Positions 8,988 to 19,087 of a stretch of 64,000 bases of DNA are shown one piece after another. This DNA is from Candidatus Zixiibacteriota bacterium (GTDB taxonomy: Bacteria; Zixibacteria; MSB-5A5; UM-FILTER-46-8). Location of the stretch: NCBI GenBank assembly GCA_026983835.1, contig JALSTH010000116.1:18458-82457 (forward strand), in the 5' to 3' direction. How positions within the stretch are numbered: position 1 is the first letter of the stretch; each line of letters begins with the position of its first letter. The translations under genes and the position numbers were made by a program. Below the pieces are notes generated by a model. It was given only the letters and a program-made list of their open reading frames with translations. It made no database searches and was not told the origin of the DNA.

Positions 8988-10415
8988 TCAGCGGATTACT
9001 TTGGAGATTTGCAGTTTTTCCTGCCAGTCCTTCTCATATTTCTCCCCTTTGACATTGGAGTGGAACAAGCGATAATCCCCCTGCCCTTGAAAATCCACAA
9101 AAACAAATATCCTCTCTCCGGGTTGGTCGGGTATGTTGTAATAATACCATACTTCATAAGGCCTCGTGTCAATCTCCAACGGGTGGGTTTCCCTCTGGCT
9201 GGGGGGACCGTAGAGTATAAAGACCCTTCCCATATCCGTCGCCCAACCTTCGCTATAACTTCTGCTGGCAAAAGCTTTATTGGCGAAATCCAAACGAGCA
9301 TAATGCTGAACTTCAAATTCATTATAACCATTGGTAGTGTCGGGGTCCCTATCCCGCCAAAACTTCTTCATAAAATTATTTTTTCCCTCGATATTCAGCT
9401 CGCCATATATTTTAAGCTCCTCAGGCGAGGCGATGTATAATATCTCTTTCCTTACCAATTTAGCATCTTTTTCGTCTTTAATCCTCTCCGCCTCCGGATG
9501 CTTGCTGTAAAGCTTTCTGACGAGCGGATTGACTGCATAATATCCAGAGTGTTTGACTCTAAACCGCTTGGTCCTACTTACCTCATCCCTCGTTTCGAGG
9601 TCGGTTGCGGTTATTTGAAGTTTGTAAAATCCATCTGGCAGGGGATATGGATTGATGCCGTTCGATATAACCGCGGTACTTCCCGGTTTAGTAAAAGTTT
9701 TGGAGTAAAAATTCCTATACAAATTTCCGGCGTCATCCAATACTTTCACATCGACCCTAAATTTCCCAATCGTATCCGGGCTGTATGCCATATTATGTAA
9801 CTCGGCATAGAAAAAAAGGAAATTCTCCTCTGGAATTACCACCCTCGAAGCATTGGGGATAACCAATGTCCCATCCTTAGCCGACGGCACATTCGAGGTG
9901 TCCGGATTTAATGTGTAAGCCAACTCGATTTGAGAAAGTTTAATCCCATCCCCACTGAAATCAGGGATGGATATCCTCTTTTTAATCCTACCATTGACCC
10001 CGGAGTTGACATCATTAATACCAACGGTTAAATAATAATCACCCGGATCTACATATGCCGGAACGGTGTCGAAGAATTTATACTCTTCGTTATTTAATTC
10101 CTTTAAGTCCCTTATCGATGTTATTCCTCTCCAACTGACCTCATCGATGGAATCTCCGGCGATTGAATCGAGCCTCATTGTAATATCCATCGCCGCTTCG
10201 TATAAACTATCACCTTTGGGGATAAATCTAAGCTGGTGTCTCGGAAAGGTATAATAGACCTCCAATAAAGTTTGATGCGGATTGTCGCTTTCCGGATAGC
10301 AAGCCGTATCCACATTAAGCGCTAATTCCGTTTGAGCCTTTAAGGTATTCGTGATAAATATTGAAATAAATAATATTAGAATTACCTTTAAAAATGTTTT
10401 TTTAATAATAAACAT
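8988..10415 (-). CDS. GWxTD domain-containing secreted protein
   Basis: C-terminal FWRDRDPDTTNGYNEF...SEGWATDMGRVFILYGPPSQRETHP. ATG at 10415 after aaggag preferred over the ORF-track start. Confidence 0.85.
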   Translation of the reverse strand: MFIIKKTFLKVILILFISIFITNTLKAQTELALNVDTACYPESDNPHQTLLEVYYTFPRHQLRFIPKGDSLYEAAMDITMRLDSIAGDSIDEVSWRGITSIRDLKELNNEEYKFFDTVPAYVDPGDYYLTVGINDVNSGVNGRIKKRISIPDFSGDGIKLSQIELAYTLNPDTSNVPSAKDGTLVIPNASRVVIPEENFLFFYAELHNMAYSPDTIGKFRVDVKVLDDAGNLYRNFYSKTFTKPGSTAVISNGINPYPLPDGFYKLQITATDLETRDEVSRTKRFRVKHSGYYAVNPLVRKLYSKHPEAERIKDEKDAKLVRKEILYIASPEELKIYGELNIEGKNNFMKKFWRDRDPDTTNGYNEFEVQHYARLDFANKAFASRSYSEGWATDMGRVFILYGPPSQRETHPLEIDTRPYEVWYYYNIPDQPGERIFVFVDFQGQGDYRLFHSNVKGEKYEKDWQEKLQISKVIR

Positions 10416-10429
10416 ATAATCTCCTTCGG

Positions 10430-11767
10430 TCACTGTATCTTAAGACCTTCCGAAAATGGGTCCGCCAATTCATAGGAACCAAACCCAGTCCTATCAACAA
10501 AGATAAATTTTCTGTGGTAACGATAATAATACCATATCTCATAAGGTATGCTATCCATCTCGAACGGGTGGCGCTCAATCTCTTCGGGTTTACCATAAGT
10601 TATATAAATCCGCCCGAAATCGGTCAAATATCCGGGCCTGCCGTATCCCGAGAAATTATTATTGGCGTATTTCACACGGGAATAATATTCATCATGAAGC
10701 TCATTCTCCGGAGTGGAAGGAGTCGGATCGTGTCTTTTCCAGAAATCTCTAATAGCCTCCAACCTTCTGTCTTTAGGGACCTTTTTCAGGGAATCCCTTT
10801 CGGCGGCGGTGGCGATATATCTCAACTCATCGACTGCGGTCTTATAATCATTCTCCACCAAAGTCTTTAATGACCACCCGATTTCGAAATCCGCTTTTCT
10901 CTCGGCAAATTTCTTTTTAAGGGCGGTATCCCACAACTCGATGTCCAGTATATATTCTCCCGGCGGCAGCTGGCTTATATGCAACCTTTCGATAACGGGC
11001 TTTACACCTTCGGTGGTATCCTGCAAAACCACCTCTTCCATCTGAGAATACATACCCCCTTTTTGAGTGCTTATAATCCTATATTTTGCTTTTAGTATAT
11101 CGGGGGTATTTTTGCTCGGATATATCTCATAATAAAATTCCGGTGCGTCGCTTTCGCTATCGAACGATCTCGAAACCAAAGGGATTACCCGTTCCCCATA
11201 TTTCGTGAAATTATTTTCCAAGATATCGGATTGGGGAACATTCCCTTGCACAAATTCCACCCCGGAGATAATCATCCTTTTTCCATAACTTTTCAGATCG
11301 ATTTTAATTATATGTTTATTTTGACTATTGGATATCTTGTCTGTCAGCAGAAACTCTATGGAATATTGTTGGCGAGGCAGGTTGAAAACTTGTTTTTCCA
11401 ATATAGCAGGCGATTTTTTGACATCCCTTAAGCTCTCCTTATCATTCTCTAATTTATTATCCCAGCTTTTACCGGTAATCTGTTTACCATGCTTATCTCG
11501 GATAATGATTGCAAATTCATACTTCGAAATCTCTTTTCCGTCCTGAATAATAGTATAAAGCGATTTCAGGGGTATCTTAGCATACAATTCGATATTATAC
11601 TTTGAATTATTGCCCAAATCCATAAATACCGCATAGTCAACCGCGAAGTGAGGAGTGCCTATCGGCTCCTCTTTGAATTGGTCGTGCCGCTTGGCGCCGG
11701 AAGATCCCAATAGTAGAAGCGATACTCCCAAAAGAATTAATACGATTTTCAATTTTGCCGTTATCAT
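10430..11767 (-). CDS. GWxTD-like domain secreted protein (tandem paralog)
   Basis: C-terminal FWKRHDPTPSTPENELHDEYYSRVKYANNNF...GYLTDFGRIYITYGKPEEIERHPFEMDSIPYEIWYYY, homologous to the downstream gene. Confidence 0.82.
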   Translation of the reverse strand: MITAKLKIVLILLGVSLLLLGSSGAKRHDQFKEEPIGTPHFAVDYAVFMDLGNNSKYNIELYAKIPLKSLYTIIQDGKEISKYEFAIIIRDKHGKQITGKSWDNKLENDKESLRDVKKSPAILEKQVFNLPRQQYSIEFLLTDKISNSQNKHIIKIDLKSYGKRMIISGVEFVQGNVPQSDILENNFTKYGERVIPLVSRSFDSESDAPEFYYEIYPSKNTPDILKAKYRIISTQKGGMYSQMEEVVLQDTTEGVKPVIERLHISQLPPGEYILDIELWDTALKKKFAERKADFEIGWSLKTLVENDYKTAVDELRYIATAAERDSLKKVPKDRRLEAIRDFWKRHDPTPSTPENELHDEYYSRVKYANNNFSGYGRPGYLTDFGRIYITYGKPEEIERHPFEMDSIPYEIWYYYRYHRKFIFVDRTGFGSYELADPFSEGLKIQ

Positions 11768-11911
11768 CTTCTCTACCCTCGACCCGGAAAGAAAATCTGT
11801 CCGAAATAAAAACATAACCCAGCTTTATAATTTAACGCCGACAAACCGATTTTGTGTCTATATTTTTAATATATCATACCATCGGTCATATACAAATTAA
11901 ATTATTGTTTT

Positions 11912-13156
11912 CTATTCATATCGCAGAGCTTCGATCGGGTTGAGGCGGGCGGCCCGAGTAGCGGGATATATTCCGAAAAATAAACCAACACCAACGGAAA
12001 AACTAAAACCTATTATAACCGAAGGGATAGAGATTGCGGCGGATAAAGGGGTTGTGGCACTTACTATTGCAGCGATCGCAAAACCGAACATTATCCCCAA
12101 TAATCCCCCAACTCCGGTCATCGCCATAGCCTCGATTAAAAATTGCCATAAAATATCTTTCCGTCTTGCGCCGATAGCTTTTCTTATCCCTATTTCCCGA
12201 GTGCGTTCGGTTACCGAGACAAGCATTATATTCATCACCCCAACCCCTCCGACCAATAGCGCGATGGAGGAGATTATAATCAGCACTATATAGATGGCAT
12301 CGGTAATCTGATGATAAATATCCAATAAAGCATCCTGAGTAAAAACAGCAAAATCATTGGGTTTATCGTAAGGGACACCTCTTCGCCTGCGGAGGAGTTC
12401 GGTTATCTCATCGATCGCTTGCGGTATCAAATCCGGAGATTTCGCCTCCGCTCCTATCCACACTCCTTCATCAGCAGGGTGAATTTTTAGATATGTTGTC
12501 ATCGGTATTAAAATAAAATTATCCAATGACTGTCCTAACAACGCTTTTCGTTTTTTCACCACACCGATTACGGAGAATTTATGATTATTAACCGTTATAA
12601 TTTCACCGAGGGGATCGGAATATGGAAACAATACCTCCGCAATATCAGCCCCCAAAACAGCTGTGTAAGTTTTATAACGCATATCGGTTTGATTAATAAA
12701 TCGCCCGGCGGAAAGAGTCAGAGTATATACAAGCTGATTATCCGGAAGCACCCCCTCCAATTGAAAGCGTTTAACTTCATTGTTCTTATATTTCACCGAA
12801 TTCCCGTCGGGTGGCTGCCACCAGATTTTGGAAACAGCGACAGCTTCTATCGACGGACAGTAATTCTTAATCGCAAACCCATCCTCCAAAGTCAGATGTT
12901 TACGATTTCGCTCTTCCTCATTCCTCATCCCTAATTGGATTCCCGGTTTATAGCGGGATACATATATGGCATTTGAACCGAAGGACTCAATCTGTTCAGC
13001 CATACTATTATTTAACCCCTGAATAATACTTACCATCCCGATAACCGCGGTAACACCTATAAACACCCCCAAAATAGTTAAAAAGGAGCGCATCTTATTG
13101 GCCACCATAGCTCCCCAAGCCAAGAGGATGCTGTCGGTTATTTCACTAAGTCTCAT
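11912..13156 (-). CDS. MacB/FtsX-type ABC permease
   Basis: N-terminal MRSFLTILGVFIGVTAVIGMVSIIQGL, MacB_PCD-like core, C-terminal TERTREIGIRKAIGARRKDILWQFLIEA. Confidence 0.92.
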   Translation of the reverse strand: MRLSEITDSILLAWGAMVANKMRSFLTILGVFIGVTAVIGMVSIIQGLNNSMAEQIESFGSNAIYVSRYKPGIQLGMRNEEERNRKHLTLEDGFAIKNYCPSIEAVAVSKIWWQPPDGNSVKYKNNEVKRFQLEGVLPDNQLVYTLTLSAGRFINQTDMRYKTYTAVLGADIAEVLFPYSDPLGEIITVNNHKFSVIGVVKKRKALLGQSLDNFILIPMTTYLKIHPADEGVWIGAEAKSPDLIPQAIDEITELLRRRRGVPYDKPNDFAVFTQDALLDIYHQITDAIYIVLIIISSIALLVGGVGVMNIMLVSVTERTREIGIRKAIGARRKDILWQFLIEAMAMTGVGGLLGIMFGFAIAAIVSATTPLSAAISIPSVIIGFSFSVGVGLFFGIYPATRAARLNPIEALRYE

Positions 13157-13158
13157 AA

Positions 13159-14382
13159 CTATTCATACCTCAAGGCTACAATGGGGTCAAGCCTTGCCGC
13201 TTTCATAGCCGGGTATATTCCAAAGAATAAACCGATCGCACTCGATATACCTACCCCCGCCAGTACCGACCACAACTCCACCGAGGACGGAATAGGAGTA
13301 GCAGACGCAACCAATAACGAAACTCCCGCTCCGCATAAAATTCCAAGTATTCCGCTTACGAGGGATAGGGTCAGCGACTCGACCAAAAACTGCCACATTA
13401 TGTCCCGCCTCTTTGCACCAACTGCCTTACGAATACCTATCTCACGGGTTCTATCGGTAACGGCTACCAACATTATATTCATTATTACAATTCCGCCCAC
13501 AATCAACGAAATAGATGAAACCCCGACTAAAACTATCCAAGCAATTCTGGTAAAATTCTGAAACATATCGATTAAACCTTCCGAGGTCATCATATCGAAA
13601 TCGTCCGGCTCGGAATATTTGATATGATGGCGCGAGCGCAAAACAACTCTTGCTTCATCCATAGCATCTTCCATCCTGCTGTAGCTTGAGGCTTTGGCAA
13701 AAATCACAATAGTCTCCTGATTTGAAAAGTACTTCTCATAAGTCGTCAACGGAATAACCACCCAATTATCGGCATTTACTCCAAATGTGGATCCTTTCGG
13801 TTTAGCCACCCCGATAATGGTGAAATAATACCCGTTTATTTTAATATTCCTACCGATAGGATCTATTCCCGGAAAAAGATTGTCCACAACATCAGGTCCC
13901 ACTATCGCCATCGACCTCCTCTTCTGGGCATCGGATTTGGTGAAACTCCTCCCATAATCGATATCATAATCCGTAACTTCGAGGAAATTGGGCGTAACTC
14001 CTTGAAGGAAAGTACCGCCAATACTTAAATTTCGTCGTTTTACGGTAATAATAATTTTTCTCGTTGCGCCACCAACCATCGCACAATCTTCGCAGTTCTT
14101 GGCAATTGCGCTTATATCGGCGGCGACCAAATCCTTTCTTTTTTGCGCCTTGAAATAATCCTCTTCCGAAGTGATAACCCCATATTTATCTATTATGAAA
14201 GTTGATGAGCCCATCGCATTTATAGTCCCCGAGACATAGTTATTCATCCCATTGATAACCGAGACAATCGCTATCAAAGTCATTACCCCGATAATCATCC
14301 CTATAAGCGTTAAGATAGATCTTAATTTATTGGCGAATAAAGATTGGAAGGCAATCCTTACGCTTTCCCACACCCGCCGCAT
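13159..14382 (-). CDS. MacB/FtsX-type ABC permease (second paralog)
   Basis: LRSILTLIGMIIGVMTLIAIVSVINGM...TDRTREIGIRKAVGAKRRDIMWQFLVESLTL; ends 2 bp before the next permease. Confidence 0.92.
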   Translation of the reverse strand: MRRVWESVRIAFQSLFANKLRSILTLIGMIIGVMTLIAIVSVINGMNNYVSGTINAMGSSTFIIDKYGVITSEEDYFKAQKRKDLVAADISAIAKNCEDCAMVGGATRKIIITVKRRNLSIGGTFLQGVTPNFLEVTDYDIDYGRSFTKSDAQKRRSMAIVGPDVVDNLFPGIDPIGRNIKINGYYFTIIGVAKPKGSTFGVNADNWVVIPLTTYEKYFSNQETIVIFAKASSYSRMEDAMDEARVVLRSRHHIKYSEPDDFDMMTSEGLIDMFQNFTRIAWIVLVGVSSISLIVGGIVIMNIMLVAVTDRTREIGIRKAVGAKRRDIMWQFLVESLTLSLVSGILGILCGAGVSLLVASATPIPSSVELWSVLAGVGISSAIGLFFGIYPAMKAARLDPIVALRYE

Positions 14383-14384
14383 AG

Positions 14385-15062
14385 CTATTTCCTTACCACT
14401 TTCTCTATTTTCCCATCCCGCAGATATATTATCCTTTGGGTGTAATCAGCTATTTCCTGCTCGTGGGTAACCACAATAATCGTATTGCCTTGATCGTGGA
14501 TCTTACCGAATACTTCCATAATCTCGCGGCTGACTTTGGAATCCAGATTTCCGGTAGGTTCATCAGCTAAAATAATGGACGGCTCGTTAACCAATGCCCG
14601 AGCGATAGCCACCCTCTGCCTTTGTCCTCCGGATAATTCACTGGGCTTATGATTTATTCGGTCCGCCAAATCGACCATCGCCAAAGCTCTTTTAGCCTTC
14701 TCCATCCTGTCCTTGCTCCCATTACCGCTGTAAATGAGGGGCAACTCGACATTATGAAGGGCGGTTGCCCGGGGAAGCAAGTTATAGGCTTGGAATACGA
14801 ACCCTATCTCTTTATTCCGAATAAACGCTAACTCATCATCATTCATCTTAGAAACAGCCTTGCCATTAAGTATGTATTCTCCCTTAGTTGGCGTATCCAA
14901 ACAACCGATTAGATTCATCAAAGTTGATTTCCCCGAACCGGAAGGTCCCATAATAGCAAAATATTCCCCCTTTTCAACTTCCAAATCTATTCCCCGTAAT
15001 GCGTGGACATCCTCGGATCCGACGCGATAAGTTTTCCAAAGATTTCTCGTGATAATAAGCAA
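14385..15062 (-). CDS. MacB/LolD-type ABC transporter ATP-binding protein
   Basis: [62 protein letters not shown]. Confidence 0.95.
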   Translation of the reverse strand: MLIITRNLWKTYRVGSEDVHALRGIDLEVEKGEYFAIMGPSGSGKSTLMNLIGCLDTPTKGEYILNGKAVSKMNDDELAFIRNKEIGFVFQAYNLLPRATALHNVELPLIYSGNGSKDRMEKAKRALAMVDLADRINHKPSELSGGQRQRVAIARALVNEPSIILADEPTGNLDSKVSREIMEVFGKIHDQGNTIIVVTHEQEIADYTQRIIYLRDGKIEKVVRK

Positions 15063-15074
15063 AGCTTTCCTCTG

Positions 15075-16310
15075 TTATTTTTTATTTTTCGGTTTCTTAA
15101 TTGGTTTGACGAAATCGCCGTCATTTAAACTCCTGAGGATTTTGAAACTTCCGATAATTATGCTGTCACCGACGGAAACCCCTTTCTTTATTTCGATATT
15201 CTGTTGGTCCGCTATCCCCGTCTTTACGGAAACAAATTTAGCGACCCCATCTCTTACGACGAAGACACCTTCAACAGCTTCTTTTTTCCCTTTGGTTTTT
15301 AAATTTTTCTCAGCGGAGGTTTTGTCGATATTTGATTTTGCATCGCCTTCGGAGGTGGAATCTTCGGGGGGAATTCTCATCACAACCGCTTGTATTGGGA
15401 TATAAACCACCCCTTTATGTTCAGCGGTGATAATATCCACTGTCGCAGTCATCCCGGGCCTAATCCCATCTATCGGCTTTAGGATTTGAATCGTTACCAA
15501 GAAATTTACCACCTGATCCTGCGACCCCAATCCCATCCCTTTGGCGGAGTTTCCAATTTCCGTTACGACTCCCTCGATGGTGGTATCGGGGAATGCATCG
15601 AGCTTGATATTTACTCTTTCCCCCAATTTTATGGAAGCGATATCGGTTTCATCGACATCCGCCTTTATTTCGATTTGGGATAAGTCGGATACCGTCATTA
15701 TAATCGTCCCCGGATTATTCATAGTACCGATTACAACATTTTCGCCTTCCTCAGAATTGAGCACGGTGATAATCCCATCAATAGGGGAACGAATTGTGGT
15801 TTTGCTTAATTGGTCTTTCGCCTGCCGTAGGCTTGCCTCGGCTTGAGCGACCTGCCCTTGTGCCGAAAGCAGATCACTGTAGGATAGGTCGAATTCCTCT
15901 TTGGAAATCAGCTTCTTCTCATAAAGTCCCTTGTTTCTATTGTATGCCAATTGAGCTTTATTTAAAAGAGCCTTAGCCGAAGTCAGTGAAGCTTCAGCAC
16001 GGGCGACATCGGCTTCATATGTTGCGGGATCGATTTGAACCAATAGGTCCCCCGCCTTGACTTTTTGACCCTCGACGACCGGTAGCTTGATAATTCTGCC
16101 CATTACATCGGCGGAAACTTTAACTTCTTTTTTGGCTTCCACATGACCGGTAGCTGTTACAATGGCTGTAATGTCTCCTTTTTTAGCTTCCTCGACTTTA
16201 ACCGATTTCCTTTCCACCCTATTGCTCTTTACCACATAAACCACCAACACCGCTAATACAACCACTCCCAATACTCCGATAATAATTTTCTTCTTCTTTG
16301 ATTTCGCCAT
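15075..16310 (-). CDS. Efflux periplasmic adaptor (MacA/HlyD family)
   Basis: N-terminal TM, VTATGHVEAKKEVKVSADVMGRI..VVEGQKVKAGDLLVQID lipoyl-like motif, coiled-coil hairpin, RPGMTATVDI. Confidence 0.92.
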   Translation of the reverse strand: MAKSKKKKIIIGVLGVVVLAVLVVYVVKSNRVERKSVKVEEAKKGDITAIVTATGHVEAKKEVKVSADVMGRIIKLPVVEGQKVKAGDLLVQIDPATYEADVARAEASLTSAKALLNKAQLAYNRNKGLYEKKLISKEEFDLSYSDLLSAQGQVAQAEASLRQAKDQLSKTTIRSPIDGIITVLNSEEGENVVIGTMNNPGTIIMTVSDLSQIEIKADVDETDIASIKLGERVNIKLDAFPDTTIEGVVTEIGNSAKGMGLGSQDQVVNFLVTIQILKPIDGIRPGMTATVDIITAEHKGVVYIPIQAVVMRIPPEDSTSEGDAKSNIDKTSAEKNLKTKGKKEAVEGVFVVRDGVAKFVSVKTGIADQQNIEIKKGVSVGDSIIIGSFKILRSLNDGDFVKPIKKPKNKK

Positions 16311-16351
16311 ATCTTAACTCCGTGCTATTCTATTTGCAACAGGGATATTAT

Positions 16352-17692
16352 TTATAACCCTATAGCCTTTTCAAGTTGGCTGACCGCAAGGTTGTAGTCA
16401 TACAGCGCTTGAATATGATTTGCCTCAGCCTGTTTATAACTAACTTCGGCGTCGATTAAATCCAGAATTGTCGCTGCCCCCAAAGTATATTTCTCTTTAA
16501 CAATATTGTAATCCTCTTCTGCGGATTTGCGGGATTCCTCAGTCAATTTCATATTTTCTCTGGATTTCTGGATACCGAGATAAGCCTGCATAACCTCCAA
16601 AGCAACCGCATTCCGAACGGAATGAAAATTATCCTCCGCCATTTTATATGCTATTTTCGAGGAATTATATTGAGCTTTTGTCTGAAACCCCTCGAATATA
16701 TTGAAATTCAGTGTCCCGGTGATGTTCCATTGATAATTCTCATCAAATATTTTCCCCAAATGGAGACTTTCATCGTTCCAAGCATAAGATCCCCTAACAG
16801 ATAGGGACGGCAACCAACCTCCCCTGGCGGATAATTTTCGGTACTTCGCAGTTTTTAAATCCTGTGAAGCTTGCAGAAGGATCGGTTGTCTTTCCAAAGC
16901 GGCTTTATATGCAGACTCATAATCATAATTGACCTTTGGGGTTGTAAACTCATCCACAGGTTCAATATCCGAATCTATAGGTCTGTTTAGAATATTATTC
17001 AAATCGGCTTTCGCTAAATTGTATGTATTTTTCGCATCTACCAAATCCAATTTGTCTTGACCATATTGGACTTTGGCTTTTAAGACATCGGATATGGAGG
17101 CAGCCCCCAATTCATATCTGCTTTGTGCATATTTCAACTGCTCCTCACCCCTTTTCACCCCATCCTTACGGACATCCACCATCATTTTGGCTTTCAACAA
17201 GTTATAGTATTTCTCCTTGACGCTGTATATAATATCCTTTTCCGTTTTGATATATTGATAACGCTTTGACTCCTTATCCGCTTTTGCACTATAAATATTA
17301 TAGATATTCGCCCCACCGTTGAAAATAGTCTCGCTTAATGATATGCCTGCGGAATAGCTTTTGCTGACAGAGATGCCGGTGGAAGCATTGACAAAACGAC
17401 TTGTATTCTGATCCCAACGGAGATAACCGGTAGGGCCTATTACCGTTCTCGAACCGCTTATCCAAGAATCTATACGGGGTAAAATCCCGCTATAGGATTG
17501 CCAGACATTTTCCTTTGAAGATCGATAACTGTTATATGCGGAGCGAAGTTCCAAATTCCCTTTTTTCGCTAAAGCAATACATTCTTCTAATGTCAGCTTT
17601 TCGGCTCGAACGAAGCCGACCACACCACCCACAAAACCAAATACTATTATAAGGGATATTGTAATTCTAAGGAGCTTAAAGGATTTTTGCAT
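16352..17692 (-). CDS. TolC family outer membrane efflux protein
   Basis: LTLEECIALAKKGNLELRSAYNSY start; repeated YELGAASISDVLKAKVQY and YTLGAATILDLIDAEVSYKQAEANHIQALYDYNLA. Confidence 0.92.
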   Translation of the reverse strand: MQKSFKLLRITISLIIVFGFVGGVVGFVRAEKLTLEECIALAKKGNLELRSAYNSYRSSKENVWQSYSGILPRIDSWISGSRTVIGPTGYLRWDQNTSRFVNASTGISVSKSYSAGISLSETIFNGGANIYNIYSAKADKESKRYQYIKTEKDIIYSVKEKYYNLLKAKMMVDVRKDGVKRGEEQLKYAQSRYELGAASISDVLKAKVQYGQDKLDLVDAKNTYNLAKADLNNILNRPIDSDIEPVDEFTTPKVNYDYESAYKAALERQPILLQASQDLKTAKYRKLSARGGWLPSLSVRGSYAWNDESLHLGKIFDENYQWNITGTLNFNIFEGFQTKAQYNSSKIAYKMAEDNFHSVRNAVALEVMQAYLGIQKSRENMKLTEESRKSAEEDYNIVKEKYTLGAATILDLIDAEVSYKQAEANHIQALYDYNLAVSQLEKAIGL

Positions 17693-17712
17693 AGAGTTCT
17701 CCTATATAATCT

Positions 17713-18456
17713 TTATATGTATAATCCACTAAATGTGTTCGTAAGAGCGCTTGTCAACAGAATCCAAATCAACCACAAAACCCCGACGGATATATAAGCC
17801 TTTGCTTTTGAAAATCCATAAATAGTCGCAAATCCGATAGAGGTTAATATATATGCCCAAATCGTAAAGAATTCAAAGTGATTCAGAAAATTATAAATAA
17901 AGGACTTATACATCGATGCAGGCAGAAATATGGCGGGAGAAAGGGAAATATCCAGTGTGCCTTTAATCTTGACGAGGAATACTGTGACTATGGTTCCTAA
18001 TATGCCGATAAGAGAAGCATGGCTATAAGCCGCAAGATTATGTTTGAAGGTTGAGTTCCCTCCGCCTATTACCGAGCCGGTAAAATAAAGCGCCGCAGCC
18101 ACAACTACAAATACCACTAAAATCCCGATGGGGGCGCCCACCGTTGCAAGGGTACGGTTAATGCTCCAAGAATTGGGATCGCCCATCTTATCTTCTATAG
18201 TTTGCATTTGCTCCACAGTTATTCCGGGTGTATTGCGAATTTTTTCGAGTTGCGATTTGATATTTATCGACCAAGTTAGTTGAAGTCCGATCATGGCAAA
18301 AACAGATATCAATATCCAAGGTGCAACCCAGGAGGGTTTCGATTTGATATATTCAAAAACTTTTGATGGTTCCCAAAAAATGTTAATCATTCGGGCAAGG
18401 GTTCCCATAGGTTTTTGATTCCCATTCTCGGCAGTGATATTTGCTTCATTCTCCAT
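17713..18456 (-). CDS. Yip1-domain-like integral membrane protein
   Basis: LARMINIFWEPSKVFEYIKSKPSWVAPWILI N-terminus and five predicted TM segments. Confidence 0.75.
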   Translation of the reverse strand: MENEANITAENGNQKPMGTLARMINIFWEPSKVFEYIKSKPSWVAPWILISVFAMIGLQLTWSINIKSQLEKIRNTPGITVEQMQTIEDKMGDPNSWSINRTLATVGAPIGILVVFVVVAAALYFTGSVIGGGNSTFKHNLAAYSHASLIGILGTIVTVFLVKIKGTLDISLSPAIFLPASMYKSFIYNFLNHFEFFTIWAYILTSIGFATIYGFSKAKAYISVGVLWLIWILLTSALTNTFSGLYI

Positions 18457-18676
18457 AAATCACCTTCCTATCATTTATTCTTTTGACGATTATTCTCAAT
18501 TAAAGTTTCAAAAAAATACTTCCCGTTTAATACAACATCCTGCTGTTATGCCGTTTCAAAAGCGGATAGTTCTATTTAAACGGAAATTTACCTCATAATA
18601 TAATAGCACAATGAAATATATCATTAAAATCTACAGTTTGACAAACAAATATTTACCACGAGGATTTTGCATCATA

Positions 18677-18713
18677 AAAACAAAAAAGCCGAGAGCATAG
18701 CTCCTCGGCTTTT
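18677..18713 (-). terminator. Terminator downstream of tRNA-Lys (possibly bidirectional)
   Basis: Stem AAAAGCCGAG (18684-18693) / CTCGGCTTTT (18704-18713), with a T-rich tail on the minus strand. Confidence 0.85.
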
Positions 18714-18727
18714 ATTTTATAATTATA

Positions 18728-18800
18728 TGAGGGTGGCAGGACTCGAACCTGCGGCCACCTGCTTAAAAGGCAGATGCTCTACCTCCTGAGCTACACCCCC
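18728..18800 (-). tRNA. tRNA-Lys (anticodon TTT)
   Basis: Reverse complement GGGGGTGTAGCTCAGGAGGTAGAGCATCTGCCTTTTAAGCAGGTGGCCGCAGGTTCGAGTCCTGCCACCCTCA; loop CTTTTAA. Confidence 0.95.
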
Positions 18801-18919
18801 GCACTTCCCGGTAGAAAGCATTCGTTAGTAAATTAAATTTCCCTTCGTTGTCAAGCAAAATATATCGTATAATTCCGTCCTAATAGGTCGCTATTCTGAA
18901 TTAAACTGTCGATAAATAA

Positions 18920-18943
18920 GGGGTGGATATCCTTATCCACCCC
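18920..18943. repeat. Perfect inverted repeat/hairpin in intergenic region
   Basis: GGGGTGGATA-TCCT-TATCCACCCC. Confidence 0.8.
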
Positions 18944-19087
18944 GATGGTAAAGGGGAACTATCTCAGTTCCTCCCTGCAATTCATATTAACTCTGCGAAT
19001 CACAAATTCGTTCTGTAAAAATTTTATTCATCGGGATTAAAATTATCGGCGAAGGAAATAATTAGCCGGTCAGTTGAAATATTACGA

